DNA from: Chitinophagaceae bacterium
GTDB taxonomy: Bacteria > Bacteroidota > Bacteroidia > Chitinophagales > UBA10324
Reading direction: 5' to 3'
NCBI GenBank assembly: GCA_016717285.1
Contig: JADKFU010000005.1
Coordinates: 1,286,501 to 1,350,500 of the forward strand
Length of the DNA stretch: 64,000 nt
This document shows positions 9,241 to 19,218 of the stretch, one piece after another. A program made the translations under genes and the position numbers. The notes beneath the pieces are model-generated. The model saw only the letters and a program-made list of their open reading frames with translations, searched no databases and was not told where the DNA came from. Every line of letters starts with the position of its first letter. Within the stretch, counting starts at the first letter, position 1.

Positions 9241-9735
9241 ACAAATTAGCTGATAAAAAAATCGGAAGTTGTTTTCAGAGTAGAGGCAAATTCCGTAGCT
9301 CTTTCATGTCGATTGCCTTGGAATCACGGAACTCACATTGAGTAAGAGGATTTTTAATTTTGTTGTGCCTAAAAAGAATACGTCTTCCATTAATTTGTTT
9401 GTTAAGTGAAGGCGAATTCCTGTATTCATTCTGCTGGTGCGGTAATAAATAAAAAAAGCTGCTACAGAGCTCGGAATGTCCGGAGAAAGTAAAGTGAGAT
9501 TTTTTAATGCCACAATAGAGCGTTCGGTAATACTTAAAATAGAATAGCACTAAAGTGATACAAGGATTCATTTAGATGATGGTCGCGATGTCAAATGATA
9601 TTTATCTGGAAATATTCTCGTGAATATTGCGAAGTTTGTCGCGCCACGGAACGGACTTCAATGAACCAATTGAAAGTTGTTCAACTTGAAAGATGTTCAA
9701 CTTTCAAATTGATGAATAAATAAAATCTCACATCC
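9241..9735. other. Intergenic region with no convincing gene
   Basis: Two overlapping minus-strand frames exist between 9275 and 9571, but neither has a plausible domain, leader or start context. The right end contains a hairpin (9671-9706) before the next gene. Otherwise nothing is seen. Confidence 0.4.
9671..9706 (+). promoter_or_regulatory. Hairpin in the leader of the AI-2E family gene
   Basis: Arms TGAAAGTTG (9671-9679) and CAACTTTCA (9698-9706) can pair. The loop repeats the GTTCAACTT word. It lies 30 bases before the start codon at 9736. It may be an operator, a leader structure or a degenerate repeat. Confidence 0.4.
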
Positions 9736-10860
9736 ATGAACGAAAATGAAAGTAGCAACATTCAAAACCTTCCGGATTTCAAATACGAAGCACAAGAAAA
9801 AAAACCGCTAAAAATCCCTCTTGGCGCTGTCGTTGATTTACTGGTAAAAATCGGTGCACTGGGCTTGTTGTTTTACTGGTGTTATAATATTCTTGAGCCA
9901 TTTATCACCATTGCACTTTGGTCAGTGATATTGGCTGTTTCGCTTTTCCCAGTGTATAGCCGGTTAAAGAATGGATTCGGGAAGAGGGATAAGCTTGCTG
10001 CCGGTTTGATTACAGGCATACTGATGTTGATTCTAATTGCCCCTCCTGTATGGATGCTTGTTGCTTCCGGATCTGAATTGAAAACCTTTGCAGATCACCT
10101 GAAAGGAGGCACTCTAACTTTACCATTACCTGGTGAAGAGCTAAAAACATTTCCTGTAATTGGTCCCTATATTTTTGAATTTTGGAGTGGCGCGGTTAAT
10201 AATCTTCAGGGCTTTGCAATAGAATACCAGGACCAGCTGAAGATTATTCTTATCAGTTTATTCGGAATGATCGCATCAACCGGAAAAGGTCTTTTGATCC
10301 TGGCCATTTCAGTAATTGTAAGCGGTGTGTTGCTTGCCTATTCGAATTCAGGTGGAAATTTTATCAGTTCTTTTTTTAAACGTGTTGCAGGATCTCCCGG
10401 ATTAGAAATGCTAAATGTTGCAACCGTCACCATACGGAATGTAACAAGGGGAATTCTTGGAGTAGCTTTTATTCAGGCCATGTTAGCCGGAATAGGTATT
10501 TATATGGCTGGTGTACCGCTCGCCGGCCTGTGGACAATGATTTGTTTTATGTTGTCAGTTATGCAATTGGGTATGTTGCCCGTATCTGCAGGTGTTATCA
10601 TTTACATTTGGACTGTTGCTCCTACAACTACCGCAATTTTGCTAACCGTGTGGATGGTATTGGTTGGTATGGTTGATAATGTCCTGAAACCCTTATTGCT
10701 TGGAAAAGGAGCGCCTGTGCCAATGCTGGTTGTTTTTCTTGGCGCTATTGGTGGATTTTTTCATTCGGGGTTTATTGGTTTGTTCACAGGTGCCATCGTC
10801 CTGTCATTGGGTTATAACCTGTTTGTAGATTGGGTGAAACAACATGAAACATCCGACTGA
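9736..10860 (+). CDS. AI-2E family transporter (PerM/YdiK-like)
   Basis: A 374-residue inner membrane protein with seven to eight hydrophobic segments in the arrangement of the AI-2 exporter-like (UPF0118/PerM) family: paired N-terminal helices, a large loop, then a C-terminal block with conserved glycines (MLAGIGIYMAGVPLAG, LGMLPVSAGVIIYI, DNVLKPLLLGKGAPVPMLVVF). Family members have been tied to autoinducer-2 export, ion antiport and other roles, so the substrate is unknown. It is 220 bases upstream of the RND operon and on the same strand, but the gap contains no shared feature. Confidence 0.85.
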   Translation: MNENESSNIQNLPDFKYEAQEKKPLKIPLGAVVDLLVKIGALGLLFYWCYNILEPFITIALWSVILAVSLFPVYSRLKNGFGKRDKLAAGLITGILMLILIAPPVWMLVASGSELKTFADHLKGGTLTLPLPGEELKTFPVIGPYIFEFWSGAVNNLQGFAIEYQDQLKIILISLFGMIASTGKGLLILAISVIVSGVLLAYSNSGGNFISSFFKRVAGSPGLEMLNVATVTIRNVTRGILGVAFIQAMLAGIGIYMAGVPLAGLWTMICFMLSVMQLGMLPVSAGVIIYIWTVAPTTTAILLTVWMVLVGMVDNVLKPLLLGKGAPVPMLVVFLGAIGGFFHSGFIGLFTGAIVLSLGYNLFVDWVKQHETSD

Positions 10861-11079
10861 TGAATGAAGATGTGATTTACGGTTTCGAATTTTTTTTAAA
10901 AGAACACTGCTCTAAAAACAATGAGTAAGCATCCCTGTTTTATACTAAGCAAAGCAATCGCCTTAAGTGCTGGTTTTGATGATAAATGGGTAGAAACTTA
11001 TCTTGGTTTACATATGAATGAACTAAATCTGAATCTAATTTTTGCTATTTTTCACCGCTGAATAAAGCAACAACTAGCT

Positions 11080-12222
11080 ATGAAATTATTAAACGGAAAT
11101 TATGCTTTTATGCTCCTGCTGTCCTCCAGTATGATTTTTTCTTGTTCAAAAAAAGAAGAAAAAAAGGAGCTCGTTCCGGAAGTAAACGTGGTGGTGGCAG
11201 GTCAGCAAACGGTTCCGCTCTATGCAGATTATGTTGGTCAGACTTATGGCCAGTCAGATATTGAAATTAAGCCCCGGGTAGAAGGTTGGGTAGAAGCTAT
11301 CAGTTTCAGGGAGGGAACTCTTGTTAGCAAAGGACAATTGCTTTATACCATTCAGGATGATCAGTTGCGTGACCAGGCACAGGCCGCACAGGCCCAGGTG
11401 GCCGCGGCGGAAGTGATGCTTGTTAAAGCAAAGGCCGATCTGGACCGTGTGAAACCTTTGGTTGAAATGAATGCACTGAGTAAACGCGATCTGGACGCAG
11501 CACAAGCCAACTATGAAGCACAACAACAGTCGGTGCTTGCAGCAAAGGCCGGATTAAACAATGCCAACACACAGTTGGGTTATTCCAGAATTGTTGCACC
11601 AATCGCAGGATTCATTGGCGTATCCAAAGTTCAGGTTGGTGATTATGTTGGTAAATCGCTCGGACAATCATCCATTAATACGATCTCAGCTATAGGAGCG
11701 ATGAGGGTACGGTTTTCAATTTCTGAAAACGACTATCTTAAATTTAAAGAGACGATGACCGTTGAACAATTGAGTAACCTCGAAGTACAATTCATTCTCA
11801 GCGATGGCTCCTTGTTTTCCGAAACAGGCAAGCTGGATTTTGCTAATCGAGAGGTAGATCCTGCCACGGGTTCACTGCTGGTTCAGGCCGTGGTTGCAAA
11901 CAAAACACAACTTCTCAAACCTGGTCAATATGTTAAAGTCAGGTTTAAAACCACTGAAATTCAGAATGCCGTGCTACTTCCTCAACAGGCTATCAATCAG
12001 ATGCAGAATATTTTCATGGCCTACCTGGTAAACGACAGTAATATGGTAAAGCCCAAACCTGTAAAAGTCGGTCAGCGTGTAGGAAGTAATTGGGTAATTA
12101 CGAACGGTATTAAAGCGGGTGATAAGGTGGCAATGATCGGAAATGCAATCATAAAACCTAACATGGTTATTAAACCGGTAGTAAATGCATATTCCTATGA
12201 CTCAACATCCGTGGGTAAATAA
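11080..12222 (+). CDS. RND efflux membrane fusion (periplasmic adaptor) lipoprotein
   Basis: AcrA/MexA-like adaptor linking an RND pump to its outer membrane channel. The 380-residue product has a lipoprotein signal peptide with cysteine near residue 23 (SSMIFSCSKKEE), a lipoyl half-motif (GWVEAISFREGTLVSKGQLLY), an alpha-hairpin rich in Ala/Gln (about 100-160), the second lipoyl half (NTQLGYSRIVAPIAGFIG), and beta-barrel and membrane-proximal domains. It is followed after 27 bases by the pump gene, forming a three-gene tripartite efflux operon. Confidence 0.92.
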   Translation: MKLLNGNYAFMLLLSSSMIFSCSKKEEKKELVPEVNVVVAGQQTVPLYADYVGQTYGQSDIEIKPRVEGWVEAISFREGTLVSKGQLLYTIQDDQLRDQAQAAQAQVAAAEVMLVKAKADLDRVKPLVEMNALSKRDLDAAQANYEAQQQSVLAAKAGLNNANTQLGYSRIVAPIAGFIGVSKVQVGDYVGKSLGQSSINTISAIGAMRVRFSISENDYLKFKETMTVEQLSNLEVQFILSDGSLFSETGKLDFANREVDPATGSLLVQAVVANKTQLLKPGQYVKVRFKTTEIQNAVLLPQQAINQMQNIFMAYLVNDSNMVKPKPVKVGQRVGSNWVITNGIKAGDKVAMIGNAIIKPNMVIKPVVNAYSYDSTSVGK

Positions 12223-12249
12223 TTTTCATACAAACCTGAAACTTATTAT

Positions 12250-15200
12250 ATGAGTGAATTCTTCATCCGCCGTCCCATCTTCGCCATGGTTATCGCTATT
12301 TTGATGGTGATTCTTGGGCTGATTGTATTACGAGGTATTCCGATTTCACAGTATCCTGAAATCACACCTCCGATGGTGCAGATCAATGCATCGTATACTG
12401 GTGCCAATTCCGTAAACATGGAGCAAACGGTGGCCACACCTATTGAGCAACAGGTAAATGGTGTTGAAAAAATGCTCTACATGCGATCGGTGAATGCGAA
12501 TGACGGGACGATGAGACTTGAAGTTTCATTCGATGTAGGAACCAACCTCGATAATGCGAACATGCTTACGCAAAACCGTGTATCTCAGGCATCACCTTTT
12601 CTTCCTCCTGAAGTTACTGCATTGGGCGTTACCACGAAGAAGTCGCTCACCTTTCCGATGATGCTCGTATCTCTTTCTTCACCCAATAATACATACGACT
12701 CCAAGTTCCTTAACAATTATGCTTTCATCAATGTTGTGGATGAATTGAAGCGCATCAGTGGTGTCGGTGATGTGTTTGTTTTCGGCGGTTCTGAATATGC
12801 CATGCGTGTTTGGGTGAAGCCCGACAGGTTATCGCAATACAACCTCACTGTGCAGGATGTGATCAACGCTTTGAAACAACAAAACATAATTAAACCCGGG
12901 GGAAGCTTTGGTGGCGAACCTGCCTTGGCCGGAACTCAGAATACCTACACGGTGCTGCTGCAGTCGCGATTGATTACCGAACAGCAATTCAGCAACATCA
13001 TCCTGAAAGCTAATTCCAATGGCGCATTGGTTCGCATGAGTGATGTTGCACGCATTGATTTGGGAACTGAAAATTATACTATGACGAGCCGCATTAATGG
13101 TTCTGCTGCATCCACCATTGCCATCTATCAGATTCCGGGATCGAATGCACTCGCTGTGGCGGAAGCTGTGAAAGCGAAAATGGAAGAGCTGGAAGATCGT
13201 TTTCCGCCTGATATGAAAAAGGATTTTTCTTTGGATACCACACTGGCGGTAACTGCAGGTATCGATGAAATCATTCACACACTTTTGGAGGCTGTTCTCC
13301 TGGTAATTTTAGTTGTATTCCTCTTCCTCCAGGACTGGAGAGCAACACTCATACCTTTGTTAACCGTTCCTGTTTCACTTATCGGAACATTTATGATTTT
13401 TCCGCTATTGGGATTTTCTGTGAATGTTCTGTCATTACTTGGATTGGTGCTCGCCATAGGATTGGTAGTGGACGATGCCATAGTGGTAGTGGAAGCAGTG
13501 ATGCACAATATAGAACACGGCTTGTCTCCGAAAGAAGCAACCAGTAAAGCAATGAAGGAAGTAGGAGGACCTGTTGTTGCCATTGCTGTCATCCTCTCGG
13601 CCGTATTTGTGCCGGTCGCTTTCACAGGAGGAATTACCGGAAGATTGTATCAACAGTTTGCAATCACAATTGCTATCTCTGTCTGCTTTTCAGCTTTTAA
13701 TGCACTCACATTAAGTCCTGCCTTAGCCGCTTTATTGCTGAAGCCTAAAAAAGAATCGAAAGGTTGGCTTGCCAGATTTTTTGCTGCCTTCAACCGCATG
13801 TTCGATCGGTTTACCAATGGCTATGTGAAAGTGGCGGGATTCTTTGCTCGTAAGCTTATTGTCACCGGAATTGTTTTAGCAGTAATTATTGGCGCTACCG
13901 CGATGCTTGGAATGAAAATTCCATCTGGATTTGTTCCTGAAGAAGACCAGGGCTATTTTATTATCAGCACCTTGTTACCTGATGCCGCTTCACTTGAACG
14001 AACGGATGGGACTACAAAAAAAATTGAAGCTATCCTCAGCAAGATTCCTGAAATAGCATTGTATACCACCATCAATGGAAATAACCTGCTTAATAATACG
14101 GTGGCTCCTAATGCTGCAACTTTCTTCATCACACTGAAACCATGGGAGGAACGGGAGAAGACGGCGAACGAAATAGCGAAAGAAATAAATGCCATCGCCA
14201 TGAAGAGCATTTCTGAAGCCACCGTAATTGCTATCGGCCCGCCACCTATCATCGGGTTAGGTAATGGTGCGGGCTTCACTATGATGTTACAGGATCGCGG
14301 AGGAAATACGCCGCAGTATCTCGCGGAACAGGCGCAGCGTTTTGTAACTGCTGCCGGTGCAAGGCCGGAGATTGGTAAAGTCTATACACTTTATCGTGCA
14401 AATGTGCCGCAGAAAAGTATCCAGGTTGATAAAGAAAAGGTCGATAAACTCGGATTGAATCTCGACAATGTAAACAGTACGATCTCGATCATGCTTGGCG
14501 GTTCATTCGTCAACAACTTTAATCAGTTCGGAAGGCAGTATAAAACATACGTGATGGCTGATGAGGGTTATCGAATGGGGCCCGATGGTCTTCAGCAGTT
14601 TTATTCACGCAACAAAGATGGTGACATGGTTTCGCTTGGAACTGTTGCGCAGGTAAAAGACACCAGTGGTCCGCAATACACCAATCACTTTAATATTTAC
14701 CGGGCTGCTGAAATTAATGGTATCCCGGCAAGCGGTTACAGTTCGTCGCAGGCATTGCAGGCGCTGAAAGAAGTTGCAGCGGAAACTTTACCTGCTGACA
14801 TGGGATACCAGTGGAGCAACATGTCTTACCAGGAAGAAGCAGCGGCAGGAACCGGTGGTACAGCATTCCTGATGGCACTGATGTTTGTATTCCTGATTCT
14901 CGCAGCGCAATATGAAAGCTGGAAACTTCCTTTCAGTGTATTGCTTGGAACACCATGGGCCGTGATGGGCGCATTCCTTGGGTTAGCTATCGCCGGTATT
15001 TTTTCGCTGAGTTATGTAAACAATATTTTCGCGCAGATTGGATTGGTGATGCTGATCGGACTGAATGCTAAGAATGCCATACTGATTGTTGAATTCGCGA
15101 AGATGAAATATGATGCCGGTGAAGAGACAGTGAGCGCTGCCATTGATGGAGCACGTCTCCGGTTCCGTCCTATTCTTATGACATCATTCGCTTTTATTCT

Positions 15201-15384
15201 GGGTGTAATTCCATTGCTCACTGCATCAGGTGCAGGCGCAGAAGGACGGAAGGTAATGGGCATGGCCGTTTTTGCGGGAATGCTTACTGCCACCATCATC
15301 GGAGTAATACTGATCCCGGCATTTTATGTGATGATTGAAGGAAAAAATAAGAAGCATAAGGCGATGGAGGCGCAGGAGAAATGA
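12250..15384 (+). CDS. RND multidrug efflux pump, HAE1 family (AcrB-like)
   Basis: Proton-driven inner membrane pump of 1044 residues, normal length for HAE1 pumps. The N-terminus (MSEFFIRRPIFAMVIAILMV) is typical. The proton-relay aspartates are present as D408-D409 in AIGLVVDDAIVVVE, and the matching lysine lies in MLIGLNAKNAILIVEFAK. Large periplasmic porter loops sit between TM1-TM2 and TM7-TM8, with duplicated halves. It lies between the adaptor and the outer membrane factor and overlaps the latter by four bases. The drug range cannot be read from sequence. Confidence 0.95.
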   Translation: MSEFFIRRPIFAMVIAILMVILGLIVLRGIPISQYPEITPPMVQINASYTGANSVNMEQTVATPIEQQVNGVEKMLYMRSVNANDGTMRLEVSFDVGTNLDNANMLTQNRVSQASPFLPPEVTALGVTTKKSLTFPMMLVSLSSPNNTYDSKFLNNYAFINVVDELKRISGVGDVFVFGGSEYAMRVWVKPDRLSQYNLTVQDVINALKQQNIIKPGGSFGGEPALAGTQNTYTVLLQSRLITEQQFSNIILKANSNGALVRMSDVARIDLGTENYTMTSRINGSAASTIAIYQIPGSNALAVAEAVKAKMEELEDRFPPDMKKDFSLDTTLAVTAGIDEIIHTLLEAVLLVILVVFLFLQDWRATLIPLLTVPVSLIGTFMIFPLLGFSVNVLSLLGLVLAIGLVVDDAIVVVEAVMHNIEHGLSPKEATSKAMKEVGGPVVAIAVILSAVFVPVAFTGGITGRLYQQFAITIAISVCFSAFNALTLSPALAALLLKPKKESKGWLARFFAAFNRMFDRFTNGYVKVAGFFARKLIVTGIVLAVIIGATAMLGMKIPSGFVPEEDQGYFIISTLLPDAASLERTDGTTKKIEAILSKIPEIALYTTINGNNLLNNTVAPNAATFFITLKPWEEREKTANEIAKEINAIAMKSISEATVIAIGPPPIIGLGNGAGFTMMLQDRGGNTPQYLAEQAQRFVTAAGARPEIGKVYTLYRANVPQKSIQVDKEKVDKLGLNLDNVNSTISIMLGGSFVNNFNQFGRQYKTYVMADEGYRMGPDGLQQFYSRNKDGDMVSLGTVAQVKDTSGPQYTNHFNIYRAAEINGIPASGYSSSQALQALKEVAAETLPADMGYQWSNMSYQEEAAAGTGGTAFLMALMFVFLILAAQYESWKLPFSVLLGTPWAVMGAFLGLAIAGIFSLSYVNNIFAQIGLVMLIGLNAKNAILIVEFAKMKYDAGEETVSAAIDGARLRFRPILMTSFAFILGVIPLLTASGAGAEGRKVMGMAVFAGMLTATIIGVILIPAFYVMIEGKNKKHKAMEAQEK

Positions 15385-16979
15385 GAATTTCAAATCAGTT
15401 TCGTCATTTACCGGTTGTAAAATGGTTGAATGGTCAAATGATTAAAGGGTTGCGGCAAAGCCGGAGAATAACCTGGTCAGATAATCATCGTCGTCATTTC
15501 GATTCCCGATTTTTCATCGGAACGAAGCATACTCCATCACCACAGATAGAAATAACTCAAAGCTATTTTTTGCAGAAGATAAAAACAGCTGATGCTCTTG
15601 TGTTTTTGAGTAAGATTTTTTTTCCCCTGCTTTTCATCACATTATTTTGGAGCAGTTGTATGGTGGGCGGAAAATTTACGCAGCCACAGGTTACAACCGA
15701 TTCCATTTATCCTAACCAGGTTTCTAATGATTCGATCACGAATTTGACATGGATTGCCTTGTACCAGGATACTGTGCTTCAGCGATTCATTGCAACAACT
15801 CTTGACAGCAATCGTAATTTGTTAACGGCGGCAGCACGTGTGGAAGAGTCGAGAGAAATTGCAGGTATTGTAAAAGCCAACTTGTATCCTTCCATTGGTT
15901 TTTCGGCGGGAGCGGCGTATGGAACGGCAGGAACGAGTGCACAAAACATAGGTCAATTGGAAGGAGGATCTTTATCGGCCTTCGGTACGCTTAGCTGGGA
16001 AATTGATATCTGGGGAAAACTCCGGCATGCAAAACGCGCAGCACAAAGTGATTTTCTTGCAGAGATTGAAAACAGAAATGCTTTGCAGGTAAGTTTAGTT
16101 GCTGAAGTAGCTACCAATTATTTTGTGCTGCGTGATCTGGATAACAGGCTTGACATTGCACAACGCACGCTTATTTCCCGTCATGAAAATACAACCATCA
16201 TCACTGCACGTTTTGATACCGGTTATGTTTCTGAACTCGATAAGTTGCAGGCGGAGCAGCAGGAATATGTTGCAGCCGGCGCTATTCCGGAGTTTGAAAG
16301 ACAGATCACACAGATTGAAAATTCTTTACGGGTGTTAATGGGTATGAATCCGGGCACTGTAATTCGTGGGCAGCGTAACATTGAACAGACCATTGTTCCG
16401 GTTATTCCTTCTGGTATTCCTGCCCAATTACTTGAACGCCGGCCTGATATCCATTCTGCAAACCTGCAGATGCAGGCACAGTTTGATCGTGTGGGTGTTG
16501 CCAAAGCCAATCGCTTACCGGTGCTGAGCTTAACAGGATTGCTTGGCTTTGCAAGCCCGGAACTAAATACTTTTCTAACTGCAGGCGGTTTTGCTGCGGC
16601 CGGTGGAGCCGGACTTTTTGGTCCGTTGTTTAATTTCGGAAAACTGAAACATGCGACTAAAGCGGAAGAATTTCGGTTGCAGCAAACTACCTACCAATAC
16701 GAAGAGGTAGTGCTTGAAGCATTTTCTGATGTAGACAATTCGTTAAAGAATTATGAAAGTTATTCTCGTCAATATGACATTGTTCACCAACAGGTGGAAG
16801 CAGCAAGAAAAGCGCTTACGCTTTCAGAAGCCCGTTATAATTTTGGATACACTGATTACACAGAAGTAATTATTCAACAGGATAATCTATTCAGCGCAGA
16901 ATTAAATGAATCTTTCCTGCTTCAGAGTAAATTGAATTCGACAGTAAGTTTGTATAGGAGTTTGGGAGGAGGGTGGTAA
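15381..16979 (+). CDS. RND efflux outer membrane lipoprotein, TolC/NodT (OprM-like) family
   Basis: Outer membrane channel of the tripartite pump, with the two repeated TolC helical-barrel halves (SWEIDIWGKLRHAKRAAQSD and LFNFGKLKHATKAEEFRLQQ) and the ERRPDI motif (near residue 353). The full frame gives 532 residues and starts in an ATGA overlap with the pump gene. The lipobox FWSSC puts the lipidated cysteine at residue 93 instead of about 20, so the first ~73 codons look like translated repeat DNA (see 15415-15466). A GTG at 15600 or TTG at 15606 would give a normal signal peptide. The true start is unresolved. Confidence 0.88.
   Translation: MRISNQFRHLPVVKWLNGQMIKGLRQSRRITWSDNHRRHFDSRFFIGTKHTPSPQIEITQSYFLQKIKTADALVFLSKIFFPLLFITLFWSSCMVGGKFTQPQVTTDSIYPNQVSNDSITNLTWIALYQDTVLQRFIATTLDSNRNLLTAAARVEESREIAGIVKANLYPSIGFSAGAAYGTAGTSAQNIGQLEGGSLSAFGTLSWEIDIWGKLRHAKRAAQSDFLAEIENRNALQVSLVAEVATNYFVLRDLDNRLDIAQRTLISRHENTTIITARFDTGYVSELDKLQAEQQEYVAAGAIPEFERQITQIENSLRVLMGMNPGTVIRGQRNIEQTIVPVIPSGIPAQLLERRPDIHSANLQMQAQFDRVGVAKANRLPVLSLTGLLGFASPELNTFLTAGGFAAAGGAGLFGPLFNFGKLKHATKAEEFRLQQTTYQYEEVVLEAFSDVDNSLKNYESYSRQYDIVHQQVEAARKALTLSEARYNFGYTDYTEVIIQQDNLFSAELNESFLLQSKLNSTVSLYRSLGGGW
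15415..15466 (+). repeat. Dispersed repeat copy 1 (GGCAAAGCCGGAG core)
   Basis: Degenerate TGGTTGAATGG-type short-period sequence ending in GCGGCAAAGCCGGAG (15452-15466). Other copies lie at 19861-19902 and 42392-42438. Unusually, this copy lies inside the 5' end of the outer membrane factor frame. Confidence 0.8.
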
Positions 16980-17022
16980 GATTGTAAACTGAAAGTAATA
17001 ATCTTTTCAAATTACGAAATCC

Positions 17023-19173
17023 ATGAGAAGATGTTTGCTTCTTTTGCTGACATTCCTGCAATTCTTTACTGCATATGCTCAGCATCCCGTATCGTTGAAT
17101 TACCCACTCGTCCGGGGAAGTTATATTGATGGCGTTATAAAGGACAGTTTGTTTTTCGGACTGACGGACTTTGGAATTGTAACCTGGGACTTGTCAGATT
17201 CTTTATCACCTCAATTGGTATCGCTCTTACCATTGCCTGGAAGCTATGCGCAGGGAAAAATATTTTCAATGGGTGAAACGCTTATTGTTTTTCGCGACGG
17301 CGTTTATGCAACAGATTACAGTAATCAATTGAATCCATGGATCATTTCCCACTTGCCCGCACTTGATTATATTAACGATATGGCAGTGGCAGACTCTTTT
17401 GTATTTGTGGCCGCAAGTCAGCGTTGCCTGGTGTATAATTACGCGCAACCTCAAAGTCCGGTGCTTACGGATACGCTTGATATCGGAAATTCTTTCGACC
17501 GGTTGTTTGTAAACGGAAGTCAGTTATTTGCTCATAAGGGCGGAAAAATGATCAAACGATTTGATGTTTATACTTCATCTTTCCCACTGTTGGACTCCAT
17601 TGTCTTACCCAATCAGACTGATCTTATTATTGCTGCAAATGCTAATGAAAAATTGCTTGTGGTAAATGCAGGAGATGCCTACAATTTCGGAATTTCTCAT
17701 GCGAATTACCTGTATGATATTTCACAGGTTGGGACGCCTGTACTTATCGATTCAACTTTGATAACTGCCGAATATCCTTCTTCTTTTCCACTCATGAATG
17801 ACTCACTGCTTATTGTGCTTAATAATGGGAGTGTTGCTTTCTACAACATCATGAATCAGCAGGCTATCACGCAGACAGATACTGTTTATGATGAATGGTG
17901 TGTGAAAGTTATTCCTGACGGAAGTGGGTATGTTTTTATACGCGACATAAAGGGGTTTGACGAATATACTACACTTGATACAAGCCATGTTCTGTTGCGA
18001 AACAACCTCGTAGGTGATTGGTTTTCATATCTGAATATTGATGCCAATGGAAATATTTATGCAAGTGGTCAAGACTCTATTTATGTATTTGATCATCTGC
18101 GTGATTTTAATTCCATTGAAAGTGATTACAGGATGGAGCGAAGATGTGAATGGATGATGGTTGATGGAAATTTTTTATTTGAAGAGGATCTGGATGCGCC
18201 CAACCAGGTGCGGCTTTCTCTGCTTTCAAATTTTCCGCAGGTTGATTCACTGTATCAATTGCCGCAGTATGCGAATTCTCAGTTGAAGCATGTGCAGTTA
18301 TGGGGCAATCATATTTATACACACACCTTTTACGGAACCAATTTTTTTGATGTTTCTGATCCATATAATATTGTTAATGAAGGTTGGGGCGATTACAGTT
18401 TTGTAGCCTTCAGCAATGATGTTCTTTTTCAACGGAATTCATGCTCAGCGGATTCACTGCAACTGTACCAGGCAGGCACTTTTCCTCCCGTGCTACTTAA
18501 ATCAGAACAGGTAAACTTTCCGCTATCCTGTTATTTTTCTGAAACACAACTCCTGTATAATCTATCCGCACCGGTTCTCAACGGAATTGATTTCGATTTT
18601 AATTCAGGACGGATATTTCAACTGAACCTGGATGATACAGCAAATCTGCATTTCAGTGCATCGCCTTTGCAACAAGTGCAGGATATCAATTGGGACCTGG
18701 ATAAAATATGGATTCATGACAGTATCATGTATTGGCCATATGGTAATTACCTTTTCTATTATGATATGTGCGATACCAATCACTTCCGGCAGATTGATAC
18801 ATTTTTTACCAAAAGCTATATAAAAGATATTTTGCTTGTTGATACTTTTCTTTTTCTGAATTATGGAGGATATGTGGAACGGCTAAGTGTTTCTTCCATT
18901 CATCCATGCCAGGTTGTAACTGCTGCTTTAAATATTGAGCAACCGGAAAATTATTTATCACTATTTCCGAATCCGGCAGATAATTTTATCACAATAACTC
19001 CCTCTTCGCTCATGATTGACAGACTCGAGATTTATAATTCATTAGGAATTACCCTTAGAACAGAAAGTAACCCCGCTTTCCCATTTGAAATTTCAGCGCT
19101 TTCACCTGGAATGTATTTTTGTCGTGTTACTGTTAAAGGAAAGGTGATGAATGTAAAATTTATCAGGCAATAA
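17023..19173 (+). CDS. Secreted beta-propeller-like protein with T9SS type A sorting domain
   Basis: A 716-residue exported protein. The signal peptide ends near residue 19 (FFTAYAQ). The body has repeating blade-like units that describe position/state strings (VTWDLSDSLSPQLVSLLPLP, LYDISQVGTPVLIDSTLI, FFDVSDPYNIVNEGWG), resembling LVIVD-repeat propellers. The C-terminus is a type IX sorting domain (SLFPNPADNFITI ... ISALSPGMYFCRV ... MNVKFIRQ). It is thus likely secreted or attached at the cell surface. No enzymatic motif was seen, so function is unknown. It starts 43 bases after the efflux operon. Confidence 0.8.
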   Translation: MRRCLLLLLTFLQFFTAYAQHPVSLNYPLVRGSYIDGVIKDSLFFGLTDFGIVTWDLSDSLSPQLVSLLPLPGSYAQGKIFSMGETLIVFRDGVYATDYSNQLNPWIISHLPALDYINDMAVADSFVFVAASQRCLVYNYAQPQSPVLTDTLDIGNSFDRLFVNGSQLFAHKGGKMIKRFDVYTSSFPLLDSIVLPNQTDLIIAANANEKLLVVNAGDAYNFGISHANYLYDISQVGTPVLIDSTLITAEYPSSFPLMNDSLLIVLNNGSVAFYNIMNQQAITQTDTVYDEWCVKVIPDGSGYVFIRDIKGFDEYTTLDTSHVLLRNNLVGDWFSYLNIDANGNIYASGQDSIYVFDHLRDFNSIESDYRMERRCEWMMVDGNFLFEEDLDAPNQVRLSLLSNFPQVDSLYQLPQYANSQLKHVQLWGNHIYTHTFYGTNFFDVSDPYNIVNEGWGDYSFVAFSNDVLFQRNSCSADSLQLYQAGTFPPVLLKSEQVNFPLSCYFSETQLLYNLSAPVLNGIDFDFNSGRIFQLNLDDTANLHFSASPLQQVQDINWDLDKIWIHDSIMYWPYGNYLFYYDMCDTNHFRQIDTFFTKSYIKDILLVDTFLFLNYGGYVERLSVSSIHPCQVVTAALNIEQPENYLSLFPNPADNFITITPSSLMIDRLEIYNSLGITLRTESNPAFPFEISALSPGMYFCRVTVKGKVMNVKFIRQ

Positions 19174-19218
19174 ATTTGCGCGGCGTTCAATTATTCAAAG
19201 CACCTGAAAATAATAAAC

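Noticed and set aside
9275..9571. Two overlapping minus-strand reading frames (98 and 69 codons)
   Set aside because: No domain, leader, conserved-looking composition or start context; the frames overlap each other, so neither is supported.
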